NCBI GenBank assembly: GCA_047630275.1
Contig: JBLHVN010000002.1
Coordinates: 124,001 to 188,000, forward strand
Reading direction: 5' to 3'
Length of the DNA: 64,000 nt
Source of the DNA: GCA-2720865 sp047630275
Lineage (GTDB): Bacteria > Bdellovibrionota > Bacteriovoracia > Bacteriovoracales > Bacteriovoracaceae
Shown here: positions 8,208-15,759 of the stretch, piece by piece
How positions within the stretch are numbered: position 1 is the stretch's first letter
Layout: every line of letters begins with the position of its first letter
Notes under the pieces: model-generated
Seen by the model: only the letters and a program-made list of their open reading frames with translations
Told to the model about the DNA's origin: nothing
Databases searched by the model: none
Made by a program: the position numbers and the translations under genes

Positions 8208-8675
8208 TTATTGAAGAACGAGAAGCTTTTCTACTTCATCAGACTTAGAAGCTAGTATATGAGACATCTCATTTACTACTTTTTCTCTAAGGCTAATAAG
8301 CAATTTATTTTCACTTACAGAAGTATTCTTATCTTTCTTAAGGACAACTAGATCGTGAAGAACTTCGATCTCCGCCTTAAAAGTCATCTTATCTAATTTT
8401 TCATTGAAGTAACGGTAACGACTTCCGTCGATTTCACCCATATCAATTATCTTAACGCTCTCGAAGATCTTAAGGTTCTTCATGATCGTAGATTTTGAAG
8501 GAAGTTTACGAAGCGCCCCTTCTGCATTTAAAGGAACATAATGAGTTGCCTTTTTAGAGAGGTCGTAAATCTTATGAAACTTACCACCGGTACCTTGAGT
8601 TAACTCGTCTATGCCTAAGTACTCGCCTACAGGAATCCCTTTGCCAGTAACATAATCACCTTCGTTTAATATCAT
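8208..8675 (-). CDS. CarD/CdnL-like RNA-polymerase-interacting protein
   Basis: A 155-residue protein. The N-terminal ~65 residues resemble the CarD_CdnL_TRCF RNA-polymerase interaction domain: an opening GDYVTGKGIPVGEYLGIDE, then a strand HKIYDL and THYVPLNAEGALRKLPSK, like the VPV...L+ pattern of CarD. The rest is helical, as in CarD/CdnL. These proteins bind the polymerase beta subunit and modulate promoter opening. GGAGG lies 10 bases before the ATG. Assignment rests on motif likeness and is moderately sure; a stand-alone RID-type protein is the alternative. Confidence 0.6.
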   Translation of the reverse strand: MILNEGDYVTGKGIPVGEYLGIDELTQGTGGKFHKIYDLSKKATHYVPLNAEGALRKLPSKSTIMKNLKIFESVKIIDMGEIDGSRYRYFNEKLDKMTFKAEIEVLHDLVVLKKDKNTSVSENKLLISLREKVVNEMSHILASKSDEVEKLLVLQ

Positions 8676-8811
8676 AACGCGTTAACCTCCGCTTATTTTT
8701 GAATTTCGCTAGAATTCATAAAATCATATAAAAACCCTAAAGTAACCCCTTGCTCCTAAAAAAAATTGGTTCCGCTCACATAAATTTTCTTAGTATGTTA
8801 GGCTTTAAACC

Positions 8812-9543
8812 ATGATAAAAGTCCAAGATTTGAAAAAGGTATTCAAGCCGAATATCACCGCAGTTAATTCTGTTTCCTTTGAACTCGAGCGCGGTGAAAT
8901 TGGCTGTATTATAGGCACAAGTGGTTGTGGCAAAACAACAACTCTCAAGATGATCAATCGACTCATTGAGCCAACAAGCGGAAAGATTCTCGTTGCTAAT
9001 GATGACGCGCTTAGCGTTGATGCCGTTTCTTGGCGCAGAAAGATTGGTTACGTTATTCAAAAAGCCGGCCTACTTCCTCACTTAAACGTAAAAGATAATA
9101 TCTCCCTTCTTTCAAAGATCATGAATAAAGAAAAAAACTTTATTGAATCTCGTGTTGAAGAATTAATGGAGATCATCAACATGCCCTATGCTCAGTTTAA
9201 GGATCGTTTTCCTATAGAGCTAAGCGGTGGTCAGCAACAAAGAGTTGGAATTGCCCGCGCCTTAATGGAAGACCCTCCTGTTCTTTTAATGGATGAACCT
9301 TTTGGGGCCTTAGACCCAATAACAAGAAACTCACTTCATGAAGAGTTTTGGAACCTCAACGAAAAGCTACACAAGACCATCATTATCGTTACTCACGATA
9401 TGGATGAGGCCTTTAAACTTGGGCATAAGATAATCTTGATGCATAAAGGAGAAATTGTTCAAGTTGGAAATAAAGCAGACTTTCTTGAACGGCCTGCCAA
9501 TCAATTTGTTGAAGACTTCATCAAGGGGCAGGCTCATGAATAA
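8812..9543 (+). CDS. osmoprotectant-type ABC importer, ATP-binding subunit
   Basis: A 243-residue ATPase of the glycine betaine/carnitine/choline importer group (ProV/OpuCA-like). Walker A GTSGCGKT is at 35-42, the signature LSGGQ at 137-141 and Walker B with catalytic Glu (LLMDEP) at 158-163, followed by the D-loop and the switch His in VTHD. The C-terminal CBS domains of ProV are absent, as in shorter OpuCA/EgtU-type subunits. Its last 8 bases overlap the start of the binding-protein/permease fusion, so the two proteins form one transporter. Confidence 0.9.
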   Translation: MIKVQDLKKVFKPNITAVNSVSFELERGEIGCIIGTSGCGKTTTLKMINRLIEPTSGKILVANDDALSVDAVSWRRKIGYVIQKAGLLPHLNVKDNISLLSKIMNKEKNFIESRVEELMEIINMPYAQFKDRFPIELSGGQQQRVGIARALMEDPPVLLMDEPFGALDPITRNSLHEEFWNLNEKLHKTIIIVTHDMDEAFKLGHKIILMHKGEIVQVGNKADFLERPANQFVEDFIKGQAHE

Positions 9544-11086
9544 GTTACTAATCCTTCTCCTTCTTTTAGGAAACTTTAAAGCCTTTTCTAATGAACCACT
9601 CATCATTGGATCAAAGTCATTTTCAGAAAGTATCATAAACGCAGAAATGCTCGCTCAACTTTTAGAAAGCAAAGGGCAAGCTGTAACTCGTAAGATGAAC
9701 TTAGGCGGAACCAAGGTCGCCTTCGATGCTCTCAATCATGGGGGTATTCATGTGTACCCAGATTATACGGGTACGGGTTATGTCATGATCCTTAAGAAAA
9801 ATGGTGAAAGAAATCCCGATACCGTTCATGACATCGTTTCACGTGATTTTTTAAAAGACTATGATATTAAGTGGTCTAAGTCCTTAGGCTTTAATAATAC
9901 TTACGCTCTAACCATTAGACGAGATGACCCAAAGCTTTTATCCGCCAAGAAAATTAGTGATGTTAGTGGTAAGTTAAAAGATTTCAAACTCGGAGCTCCT
10001 TATGAGTTTATGGAACGACAAGATGGCTACAAGGGTTTAAAGAAAACCTATAATCTTAATTTTACACCTGAAAATATGACCTCTTTAAATGCCGGGCTTA
10101 TGTATTCAGCGATAAGAGATAAGCAAGTTGATTTTATTGTCTCTTATTCGACAGATGGAAGAATAAAAGCTTTTAACTTGAAGATACTAAAAGACGATTT
10201 AAATTACTTCCCCCCTTATCAGGCCGCCTTTCTCGTTAAGACCAATACCTTTAATAAATACCCACTTCTTAAAGAATCAATTGAAAGCCTTGAAGGAAAT
10301 ATTTCTGAAGATGAGATGATCTCGATGAATGATCAAGTAGACCGTCTTAAACAAGAACCTAAGGCAGTCGCTAGGAACTTCTTAATTAAAAAAGGACTTC
10401 TCGGTGGAAATATAACGAAGTCTCAAGAAGAAAAAGGAATCATAGCTTTTATGATAAGCAGAAAAGGACAACTCATAAAGCTTCTAGGAGAGCATTTGCT
10501 GCTTAGTTTTGTGGCCATATTCTGCGCTCTATTAGTCTCAATTCCTCTTGGGGTAGTTTTAACCAGGAAGAAAAGGGCAGCTCAAATAGTGTTTCCTATT
10601 GTAAATACAATACAAACGATTCCAAGTTTGGCCCTTCTTGGTTTTCTCATTCCTATTTTAGGAATTGGTTTTGCTCCAGCGGTGCTAGCTCTTTTTCTCT
10701 ATTCACTTCTTCCACTAGTAAGAAATACTTATGAAGGAATAAAAGCAGTCGATAGAAATTTCGTTGAGGCTTCAAGAGGAATTGGTTTAACAAATATGCA
10801 GATTCTTTTTAAGGTTGAAATTCCCTTGGCCCTTCCTATCATCCTTGCAGGACTAAGAACGGCAACTGTGATTGTAATAGGAACTGCTACCCTCGCCGCT
10901 CTTATTGGAGCTGGAGGCTTAGGTGATCCTATCTTCAGAGGAGTCGCCACTGTGAACTCAAACCTGATTCTCCTTGGAGCGATTCCCTCAGCTCTTCTGG
11001 CCATTGCTGCTGATAAATTCATTGGTATTGTTGGAAACGCATTTGTTTCAAAAGGAATTAAGCTTAAATTTGAAAGACAGGCTTAG
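9536..11086 (+). CDS. substrate-binding/permease fusion of the osmoprotectant-type ABC importer
   Basis: The start is ATG 9536, overlapping the ATPase gene by 8 bases. It gives a 516-residue protein with a signal peptide (first ~18 residues). Residues ~20-290 are an OpuAC-type binding domain (IGSKSFSES; GGTKVAFDAL; VYPDYTGTGY). Residues ~310-510 are a multi-spanning permease with the EAA-type loop (EASRGIGLTNMQILFKVEIP). Substrates of this family are quaternary amines such as glycine betaine or choline, or ergothioneine. Known fusions of this class (OpuABC, EgtUC, ChoS) usually place the permease first; here the order is reversed. It probably feeds the betaine/dimethylglycine route suggested by the gene at 34017. 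Confidence 0.88.
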   Translation: MNKLLILLLLLGNFKAFSNEPLIIGSKSFSESIINAEMLAQLLESKGQAVTRKMNLGGTKVAFDALNHGGIHVYPDYTGTGYVMILKKNGERNPDTVHDIVSRDFLKDYDIKWSKSLGFNNTYALTIRRDDPKLLSAKKISDVSGKLKDFKLGAPYEFMERQDGYKGLKKTYNLNFTPENMTSLNAGLMYSAIRDKQVDFIVSYSTDGRIKAFNLKILKDDLNYFPPYQAAFLVKTNTFNKYPLLKESIESLEGNISEDEMISMNDQVDRLKQEPKAVARNFLIKKGLLGGNITKSQEEKGIIAFMISRKGQLIKLLGEHLLLSFVAIFCALLVSIPLGVVLTRKKRAAQIVFPIVNTIQTIPSLALLGFLIPILGIGFAPAVLALFLYSLLPLVRNTYEGIKAVDRNFVEASRGIGLTNMQILFKVEIPLALPIILAGLRTATVIVIGTATLAALIGAGGLGDPIFRGVATVNSNLILLGAIPSALLAIAADKFIGIVGNAFVSKGIKLKFERQA

Positions 11087-11412
11087 CCTCCTGTCTTTTT
11101 GTACTTGAGTTTCTTCTGTTCAAGGAGCTGGAGGACTTCTTCAATCTTCTCTCCATGAACTTCGATAAAATCATTCTTATAGGCTCCGCCTACTCCAAGA
11201 GACTTCTTAATATCTTTAGCCAATTTCTTGCACCAAGATTTGTTATTAGGGAGCCCGGTAAGTTCGATAATGGTACGACCTTTTCCAGAAGTCATTCTTC
11301 TCACTAAGATCTCAAGCCCAGCTTCATCAACCTCATTATCTACAGTTTTCTTAGGCTTCTTACGAAGATCCCCTTCTTCATCGGACCAAACTAAACGTGT
11401 ATCATCATTCAT
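11083..11412 (-). CDS. yciH: SUI1/eIF1-family protein (YciH)
   Basis: A 109-residue protein of the SUI1 family. An N-terminal LVWSDEEGD segment characteristic of bacterial YciH is followed by the SUI1 domain (about 32-105), with the KGRTIIELTGL and GVGGAYKNDFIEVHG blocks. It resembles eukaryotic initiation factor 1 and is thought to affect start-site fidelity; its role in bacteria is not settled. Convergent with the permease gene, overlapping by 4 bases. Confidence 0.9.
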   Translation of the reverse strand: MNDDTRLVWSDEEGDLRKKPKKTVDNEVDEAGLEILVRRMTSGKGRTIIELTGLPNNKSWCKKLAKDIKKSLGVGGAYKNDFIEVHGEKIEEVLQLLEQKKLKYKKTGG

Positions 11413-11497
11413 AAAACTATTTTACTCCGTTATCAGGGAAAGAAAAGGTAAGAATATCCCTATTCTAATAAATCCCTCATGGTGTCACAATTTAAGA

Positions 11498-12253
11498 ATG
11501 AAAAAACTTATCCTACTTGTGAGCCTTATTGGTGCCACGAACGCATTTTCAAGTTCTAGTCCTCTTCCCCCGTTTACAGAATTCTCTAAGACTTCTGATT
11601 TAGCCAGTCCTGAAAAGCTTTGGGCCACTAATTATTATACGGAACTGAGAAGTAATAATTCTTATGGTCAGCTCTTTAGAGATAGAAGTGAATCTCCCCT
11701 TGAAGTTGAAGGTGAGAAAGTAGGACTTTCAGATAAGTTCTTTTGCTACGCTGCTATGGAAGGAAGTGTGGCCCTTAAATTTAAGTCAGGAAAAACAGTT
11801 ACCTTTAATTATAATGGTCGTGGCCGCAGACAGCTTGATTGCAGCATCTACTTTGGAGGCCGCTTCGGCTCAAGTGGAGAAGTAAAATTTAAAGTAGCCT
11901 ACTCTAAGTGGGGAGAAGGAGAGCAGGAAAGAGGTTACGCTCTCGTTCCTTATAGAACTATTGCCGTTGACTCAAGAGTGATTCCTTTTGGATCAGTTAT
12001 CTATATTCCAAAAGCTAGAGGCACTAAGATTAAACTTCCCACAGGAGAGACCTTTAAACACGATGGGTATTTCTTTGCTGGAGATCATGGCGGCGCTATT
12101 AAAGGCAATCATATTGACGTCTTTACTGGAAACTTTAAAAAGCACCCCTTCCCTTGGATAAGAAGCAGCAGTTCAAAGACTTTTTCAAGCTACCTTGTTC
12201 GTGATAAAAAAATCATTGAGGGAATGACTAAGATTCATATGCAAAGGTACTAA
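11498..12253 (+). CDS. secreted 3D-domain protein (MltA C-terminal-like)
   Basis: The start is ATG 11498, which begins a signal peptide (to about residue 17); upstream in-frame codons belong to the antisense of yciH. The product is 251 residues. The C-terminal region carries the 3D domain: IAVDSRVIPFGSVIYIP (about 155-171) and GDHGGAIKGNHIDVF (about 195-209), including the conserved aspartates. 3D domains occur in MltA lytic transglycosylases and in cell-wall-acting secreted proteins. The MltA N-terminal domain is not evident, so this may be a peptidoglycan hydrolase or binding protein of a different type. Convergent with arfB. Confidence 0.8.
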   Translation: MKKLILLVSLIGATNAFSSSSPLPPFTEFSKTSDLASPEKLWATNYYTELRSNNSYGQLFRDRSESPLEVEGEKVGLSDKFFCYAAMEGSVALKFKSGKTVTFNYNGRGRRQLDCSIYFGGRFGSSGEVKFKVAYSKWGEGEQERGYALVPYRTIAVDSRVIPFGSVIYIPKARGTKIKLPTGETFKHDGYFFAGDHGGAIKGNHIDVFTGNFKKHPFPWIRSSSSKTFSSYLVRDKKIIEGMTKIHMQRY

Positions 12254-12255
12254 GC

Positions 12256-12660
12256 TTAGTGCTTAACCTTTTGACGGGTCTTTTTAGTTTCACTTTTATT
12301 CTTCTTGGTTTTAATTCTTCTTTCAACTGACCCTCGGGTGGGCTTTGTGGCCACCCTTCTCTTTGGTGCTACTCTGACGGCATCTAGCATCTCATTGATC
12401 TTCTCAACACAATCATCAATATTCCTAGCTTGAGAGCGGTACCTTTGAGAGACCATCTGAACGATTCCATTATCAAGGATCCGTCTCTTATAGCGCGCCT
12501 TAAACCTTTCCTTTACAGCTGATCCACAGGCAGTGCTCTTGGCGATATTCCACCTCATAGTAACCTTAGTATTTACCTTATTAACGTTCTGGCCGCCGGC
12601 CCCTGAACTCCTTGAAAAACTGAATTCTAACTCCCCCATTGGGATCTTTCTCTTACTCAT
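12256..12660 (-). CDS. arfB: ribosome-rescue peptidyl-tRNA hydrolase ArfB
   Basis: A 134-residue class-I release-factor-like protein. The catalytic GGQ is at 22-24 within SRSSGAGGQNVNKVNTKV, with no codon-recognition domain. A very basic C-terminal tail (KKNKSETKKTRQKVKH) inserts into the empty mRNA channel in known ArfB (YaeJ). It releases nascent chains from stalled ribosomes. The length is normal. Its 3' end lies 2 bases from the convergent 3D-domain gene. Confidence 0.93.
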   Translation of the reverse strand: MSKRKIPMGELEFSFSRSSGAGGQNVNKVNTKVTMRWNIAKSTACGSAVKERFKARYKRRILDNGIVQMVSQRYRSQARNIDDCVEKINEMLDAVRVAPKRRVATKPTRGSVERRIKTKKNKSETKKTRQKVKH

Positions 12661-12712
12661 ATTATTCTATTCTACCTAGCCAATTAACAATGGCATAATC
12701 TCAGGTAAAGAT

Positions 12713-12739
12713 TAAAGCTTTAAACCGTGATTCCGATAA
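12713..12739 (+). promoter_or_regulatory. FliA (sigma-28)-type promoter
   Basis: TAAAGCTT (12713-12720), 11 bases, TCCGATAA (12732-12739). This differs from the enterobacterial consensus TAAAGTTT-N11-GCCGATAA at two positions and keeps the exact spacing. It lies 58 bases before the start of the Arg-rich secreted protein. FliA-type promoters drive motility and attack-phase genes in Bdellovibrio. Confidence 0.65.
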
Positions 12740-12797
12740 CTTAATAGCGCAACTTTTCTCAATCTAAAACCGTAATATGATCTACCACGGAGGAATT

Positions 12798-13226
12798 ATG
12801 AACCTACTTAATCTATCAATCTGTTTTGCCTTACTTACAGGATCGGCTTTTGCCTCATCAAATAGAGAGGAAAAACGCTCTGCCCGAAAAGAGAACCGCC
12901 AAGAAAGAAGATCAGAGCGCCAAGCTAGCCGAAAGGAAAACCGCTCAGAGAAAAGATCCGAACGCCAAGCTTATCGAAAAGAGAGAAAGTCTGACCGTCA
13001 GGATTTTAGAAGCGAGCGAAAGTCAGATAGACAAGAGTTCAGAAAAGGAAACAGAGGCCTTAGCAGTGAAGAGCGTAAACAAAAACGAAAAGATTATAGA
13101 AGTGACCGTCAATCTGACCGTCAGGATTTTAGAGAAGATAGATCTTCTGATCGTCAGGACTTTAGGGCCCGCCGCCAAGAAAGAAGAAAGAAGAGAAGGG
13201 AGCAAAATAGTGGTTCTTCAGAATAA
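12798..13226 (+). CDS. secreted Arg/Lys-rich repeat protein
   Basis: The start is ATG 12798, with GGAGGAATT before it; the ATG 21 bases upstream would disrupt the signal peptide. The product is 142 residues: a signal peptide (to about FASS), then almost wholly charged repeats built on a seven-residue unit SDRQDFR/SERQAYR/EKRSERQ. Arg dominates, with Lys, Glu, Asp, Gln and Ser, and there is no hydrophobic core. It is predicted to be a long helix or disordered. A periplasmic or surface polyelectrolyte binding nucleic acid, LPS or peptidoglycan is possible; I recognise no family. Preceded by a FliA-type promoter. Confidence 0.75.
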   Translation: MNLLNLSICFALLTGSAFASSNREEKRSARKENRQERRSERQASRKENRSEKRSERQAYRKERKSDRQDFRSERKSDRQEFRKGNRGLSSEERKQKRKDYRSDRQSDRQDFREDRSSDRQDFRARRQERRKKRREQNSGSSE

Positions 13227-13293
13227 CCAACTTAGTTTGTTTGCCTAATTTTTCTGCCTAAAAATAAATCAGATAAGTAGTTAAAATAGAGTA

Positions 13294-14061
13294 ATGAAAA
13301 ACTTACTCTATTTTACTTTGCTTATCTCCCTTCCCTCATTCTCCGCTGAGTTCAAGTCTTGGAAAGAGCTTCAAGCTAGGCTCGAAAAAGCTGGTGGAGA
13401 TATCAAAATGATGAAGCATATGAAATGCTTTATGGAAAAAGGGATTGAGAGAAGCTTCGAATTTAAAAAGCCTTCAAGTAGCTCTTATGAGAACAGGTGC
13501 TATAAGAAAAGCCAATACGATATCGGAAACAAGAAAACCTTCGCCCTCATAGATTACACAAAACCAAGTGGTGATAACCGCTTCTTTATTGTTGATAGAG
13601 AAACTGGAGCTGTCACAAAGATGGCTGTTGCCCATGGAAGATACAAATCTGGTTATTTAAGAAGGTTTACTAAGAATAAGCATAACTCAGTTAGAAAATC
13701 TAAATACTTTTCAAATCAAAAAGGTTCTAACGCTCCAGCTAGTGGATTTTATCTAGCAGGCCAACAGTACTTTGGAAAATGGGAAAAGAGCTTAATCCTT
13801 AACGGCTTAGAAAAAGATGTTAATGACAACGCTTGCGAAAGGGCCGTAGTCATTCATGGACATAAGATGGTTTCTCAAAACAAGGTCTACACCATGAGTA
13901 GTGGTTGTCCTATGATCACGAAAAAGAATGTTGATAAGGTTGTTGGCCTTCTTAAAGGTTCAGGAGATATCTCTAGAGGCTTAGAGAAGTCTGGCTCTGT
14001 AGTCTTTATCTATGGACCTAGAGAGAAGAAATGGGCCAATGATTATTGCGGCGAGATCTAA
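13294..14061 (+). CDS. murein L,D-transpeptidase-family protein (YkuD_2-like)
   Basis: A 255-residue secreted protein (signal peptide to about residue 18). The catalytic block ERAVVIHGHKMVS (182-194, His188/His190) followed by MSSGCPMI (201-208, Cys205) is the H...SxGC pattern of the YkuD_2/L,D-transpeptidase catalytic-domain family. Such enzymes act on peptidoglycan stem peptides (3-3 cross-links or lipoprotein attachment). FALIDYTKPSGDNRFFIVD at about 83-101 is the usual first strand pair. It follows the Arg-rich protein by 67 bases. Convergent with the Kazal-like lipoprotein gene, overlapping 4 bases. Confidence 0.85.
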   Translation: MKNLLYFTLLISLPSFSAEFKSWKELQARLEKAGGDIKMMKHMKCFMEKGIERSFEFKKPSSSSYENRCYKKSQYDIGNKKTFALIDYTKPSGDNRFFIVDRETGAVTKMAVAHGRYKSGYLRRFTKNKHNSVRKSKYFSNQKGSNAPASGFYLAGQQYFGKWEKSLILNGLEKDVNDNACERAVVIHGHKMVSQNKVYTMSSGCPMITKKNVDKVVGLLKGSGDISRGLEKSGSVVFIYGPREKKWANDYCGEI

Positions 14062-14351
14062 AGACTAGTTGAGGGGCAATCTCCATTTTGGATAAACTGA
14101 GCCCCTTCTTTTTTCATTTCACATTCATTTATATAAGTCTTTGGGTTGGGCATGACCTGAGCGCAGAGCATTCCTTCTGGGCAAACCGGCATGGGCGGCT
14201 GAGCACAAACGGAGCCACTCTCTTCAGAACAATTCTGAACTACGAAATCATTGGTATCAGCTCCTTCAAAAGAAGTTCTTCTACTTGTTAGGTCTTGTCC
14301 ACAAGAGGCTAAGATGAGTGAAAATAGAGCGCTTAAAATAAGGATTCTCAT
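14058..14351 (-). CDS. lipoprotein with Kazal-like Cys pattern
   Basis: A 97-residue lipoprotein. The signal peptide ends in lipobox LASC with lipidated Cys17. The mature part has six further cysteines (41, 49, 57, 63, 77, 92). The C-x7-C pair (49-57) and the TYINECEMKKEGAQFIQNGDC segment strongly resemble Kazal-type serine protease inhibitors, although spacing between the third and later cysteines is not canonical. It may protect the cell from proteases, its own or a prey's; this is inference. A FliA-type promoter lies so close that its transcript would be nearly leaderless. Confidence 0.7.
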   Translation of the reverse strand: MRILILSALFSLILASCGQDLTSRRTSFEGADTNDFVVQNCSEESGSVCAQPPMPVCPEGMLCAQVMPNPKTYINECEMKKEGAQFIQNGDCPSTSL

Positions 14352-14358
14352 ACTTAAC

Positions 14359-14385
14359 TTATCGGATATGAGTCCGAGAGCTTTA
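14359..14385 (-). promoter_or_regulatory. FliA (sigma-28)-type promoter, near-leaderless
   Basis: Read on the minus strand: TAAAGCTC (14385-14378), 11 bases, TCCGATAA (14366-14359). The spacing is exact and the match close to TAAAGTTT-N11-GCCGATAA. Only seven bases separate the -10 element from the ATG at 14351, so transcription would begin at or next to the start codon. The match is independent of, and very like, the one at 12713. Confidence 0.6.
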
Positions 14386-14390
14386 GCGCT

Positions 14391-14714
14391 CTAACCTATT
14401 AGAATAAAAGTACTAAAGGTGAGAACAAAGGCTGCAATAAAGGCAACTCCCCTTCCGGTCATCTTCTTATCGATATAATCAATAACTTCAGAATCTGAAG
14501 GAACACGCCCAATCTTTTTTTGAAGCAGTCCTCTCGCATGGGGCTTTAGGTTCTTTTTATAGTTTTCATCTTGAAAGAAGATGATTCTGATGACAATCAA
14601 GATCCCTATAAAGAAAAAATGAAGGTGGGGAACCTCCCACGGAAAATAGAGCTTCATTAAAGCTAAGGGAACAGCCGAGACCATGATAAGAAAGAGGAAG
14701 AGCTTAATATTCAT
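14391..14714 (-). CDS. small membrane protein, unknown function
   Basis: A 107-residue protein with three predicted membrane segments: residues about 4-22, 32-47 and 88-106. Between the second and third is a basic cytoplasmic loop (NYKKNLKPHARGLLQKKIGR). Not recognised as a named family. Its ATG overlaps the stop codon of the upstream DUF523/DUF1722 gene by one base, so the two are co-translated. Confidence 0.7.
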   Translation of the reverse strand: MNIKLFLFLIMVSAVPLALMKLYFPWEVPHLHFFFIGILIVIRIIFFQDENYKKNLKPHARGLLQKKIGRVPSDSEVIDYIDKKMTGRGVAFIAAFVLTFSTFILIG

Positions 14715-15640
14715 TAATACTTACCGTAGAATGAGAAGATCTTTTGGTCTTTCAGATAACTTTCTTTATATGTTTTTACTAAGAATCCAATCAAGACAAT
14801 AAGGCTTTCAAAGCTAAGTTTATTATCATAAAAAGCTTTTATATTATCGTGGAGGTATTTTTTATCCCCCCCTTCTAGGTTTGTTTTAAAGTAGCCTGCG
14901 AGATGTTCAGCAACATTTGTTCGGTTCTTTGTTGTGATAGATTTTTTAAAAGCTGTACCGAATAAGTACTCTCCATACTCTTTGTACTTCTTAGAAAAAT
15001 TAGTCTTAGTCACTCCTGCACAGATGCCCCCTAACTTTTTAACATGAACAGCGCCGTACTGATAAAGATAGTACTTATAAACTTCATGAAACTTAACCAG
15101 GGCCTTTGGCTCTTTAGGTAGCTCAGTAAATTCTTGATGAGTAAAGACTTGAGTCCTAAAGGTCTCACGAAGATGATCATCGTAAAGACGACCACTATCA
15201 ATAATAGGGGTTAGTGGAAATTCTTTTTCTAAATGAGCTGCCCAAAGCCCTCTTTCTTTCTTAGTGGGGATTCCTGTTTTTTCATTATAAACCTTAACAG
15301 GATCATAGCCACAACTTGGAGAATTTCTCGTCAGGACAATCCCAGAGGCTTTTTCAATTCCCTTGGTATGGGTCTTAAAAGTTTTGAGGGCCAATTTGGT
15401 ATGATCAATAGAGGAATCTTTTGTATCCACTAAATGAGTAACTCCATCTTTATCCATCAACCTAATGGTCGGTCTTGGAATCCCAAGCCCCATGGCCACT
15501 TCAGGACAAAAGGAAAGATACTCAAAGATCTTATCAAGTTCATGGACAACGTGAGGGTGTCTTTTATGTTGGCCATCATAGCGGATGGCCTCTCCAACAA
15601 GACAACCGCTAATAGCGACTATAGGCTTTTTTCTTTTCAT
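14714..15640 (-). CDS. DUF523-DUF1722 protein (YbgA/TudS-like)
   Basis: A 308-residue two-domain protein. The DUF523 part (about 6-150) has GCLVGEAIRYDG with Cys13, FCPEVAMGLGIPRP with Cys45 and RNSPSCG with Cys110. This three-Cys set coordinates a [4Fe-4S] cluster in the 2-thiouracil desulfurase TudS. The DUF1722 part (about 175-305) is helical, with the FHEVYKYYLYQYG and LFGTAFKK blocks. The full arrangement matches the YbgA-type fusion, whose function is unproved; an Fe-S-dependent desulfidation role for the first domain is inferred from TudS. First gene of a two-gene unit. Confidence 0.85.
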   Translation of the reverse strand: MKRKKPIVAISGCLVGEAIRYDGQHKRHPHVVHELDKIFEYLSFCPEVAMGLGIPRPTIRLMDKDGVTHLVDTKDSSIDHTKLALKTFKTHTKGIEKASGIVLTRNSPSCGYDPVKVYNEKTGIPTKKERGLWAAHLEKEFPLTPIIDSGRLYDDHLRETFRTQVFTHQEFTELPKEPKALVKFHEVYKYYLYQYGAVHVKKLGGICAGVTKTNFSKKYKEYGEYLFGTAFKKSITTKNRTNVAEHLAGYFKTNLEGGDKKYLHDNIKAFYDNKLSFESLIVLIGFLVKTYKESYLKDQKIFSFYGKY

Positions 15641-15759
15641 CCTGCTAGACTAACCTAAATTCTTCAGATCATAAACCATTCTCCCCTAGACATTGGCCCT
15701 TCAAGGGGAATTCTTCCCTTTAGTTGCATAATATACTTAACAAAAGGATAATAATATTA

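Noticed and set aside
9455..9535. N-terminal extension of the binding-protein/permease gene to an ATG at 9455
   Set aside because: The extra residues overlap the ATPase gene by about 90 bases and precede a perfect signal peptide starting at ATG 9536, so 9536 is the start.
11228..11497. N-terminal extension of the 3D-domain gene
   Set aside because: It is antisense to yciH, and the signal peptide begins at ATG 11498.
12826..13248. A 140-codon frame overlapping the Arg-rich repeat gene
   Set aside because: Repeat codons open all frames; this frame lacks a ribosome site and signal peptide, and the real gene has both.
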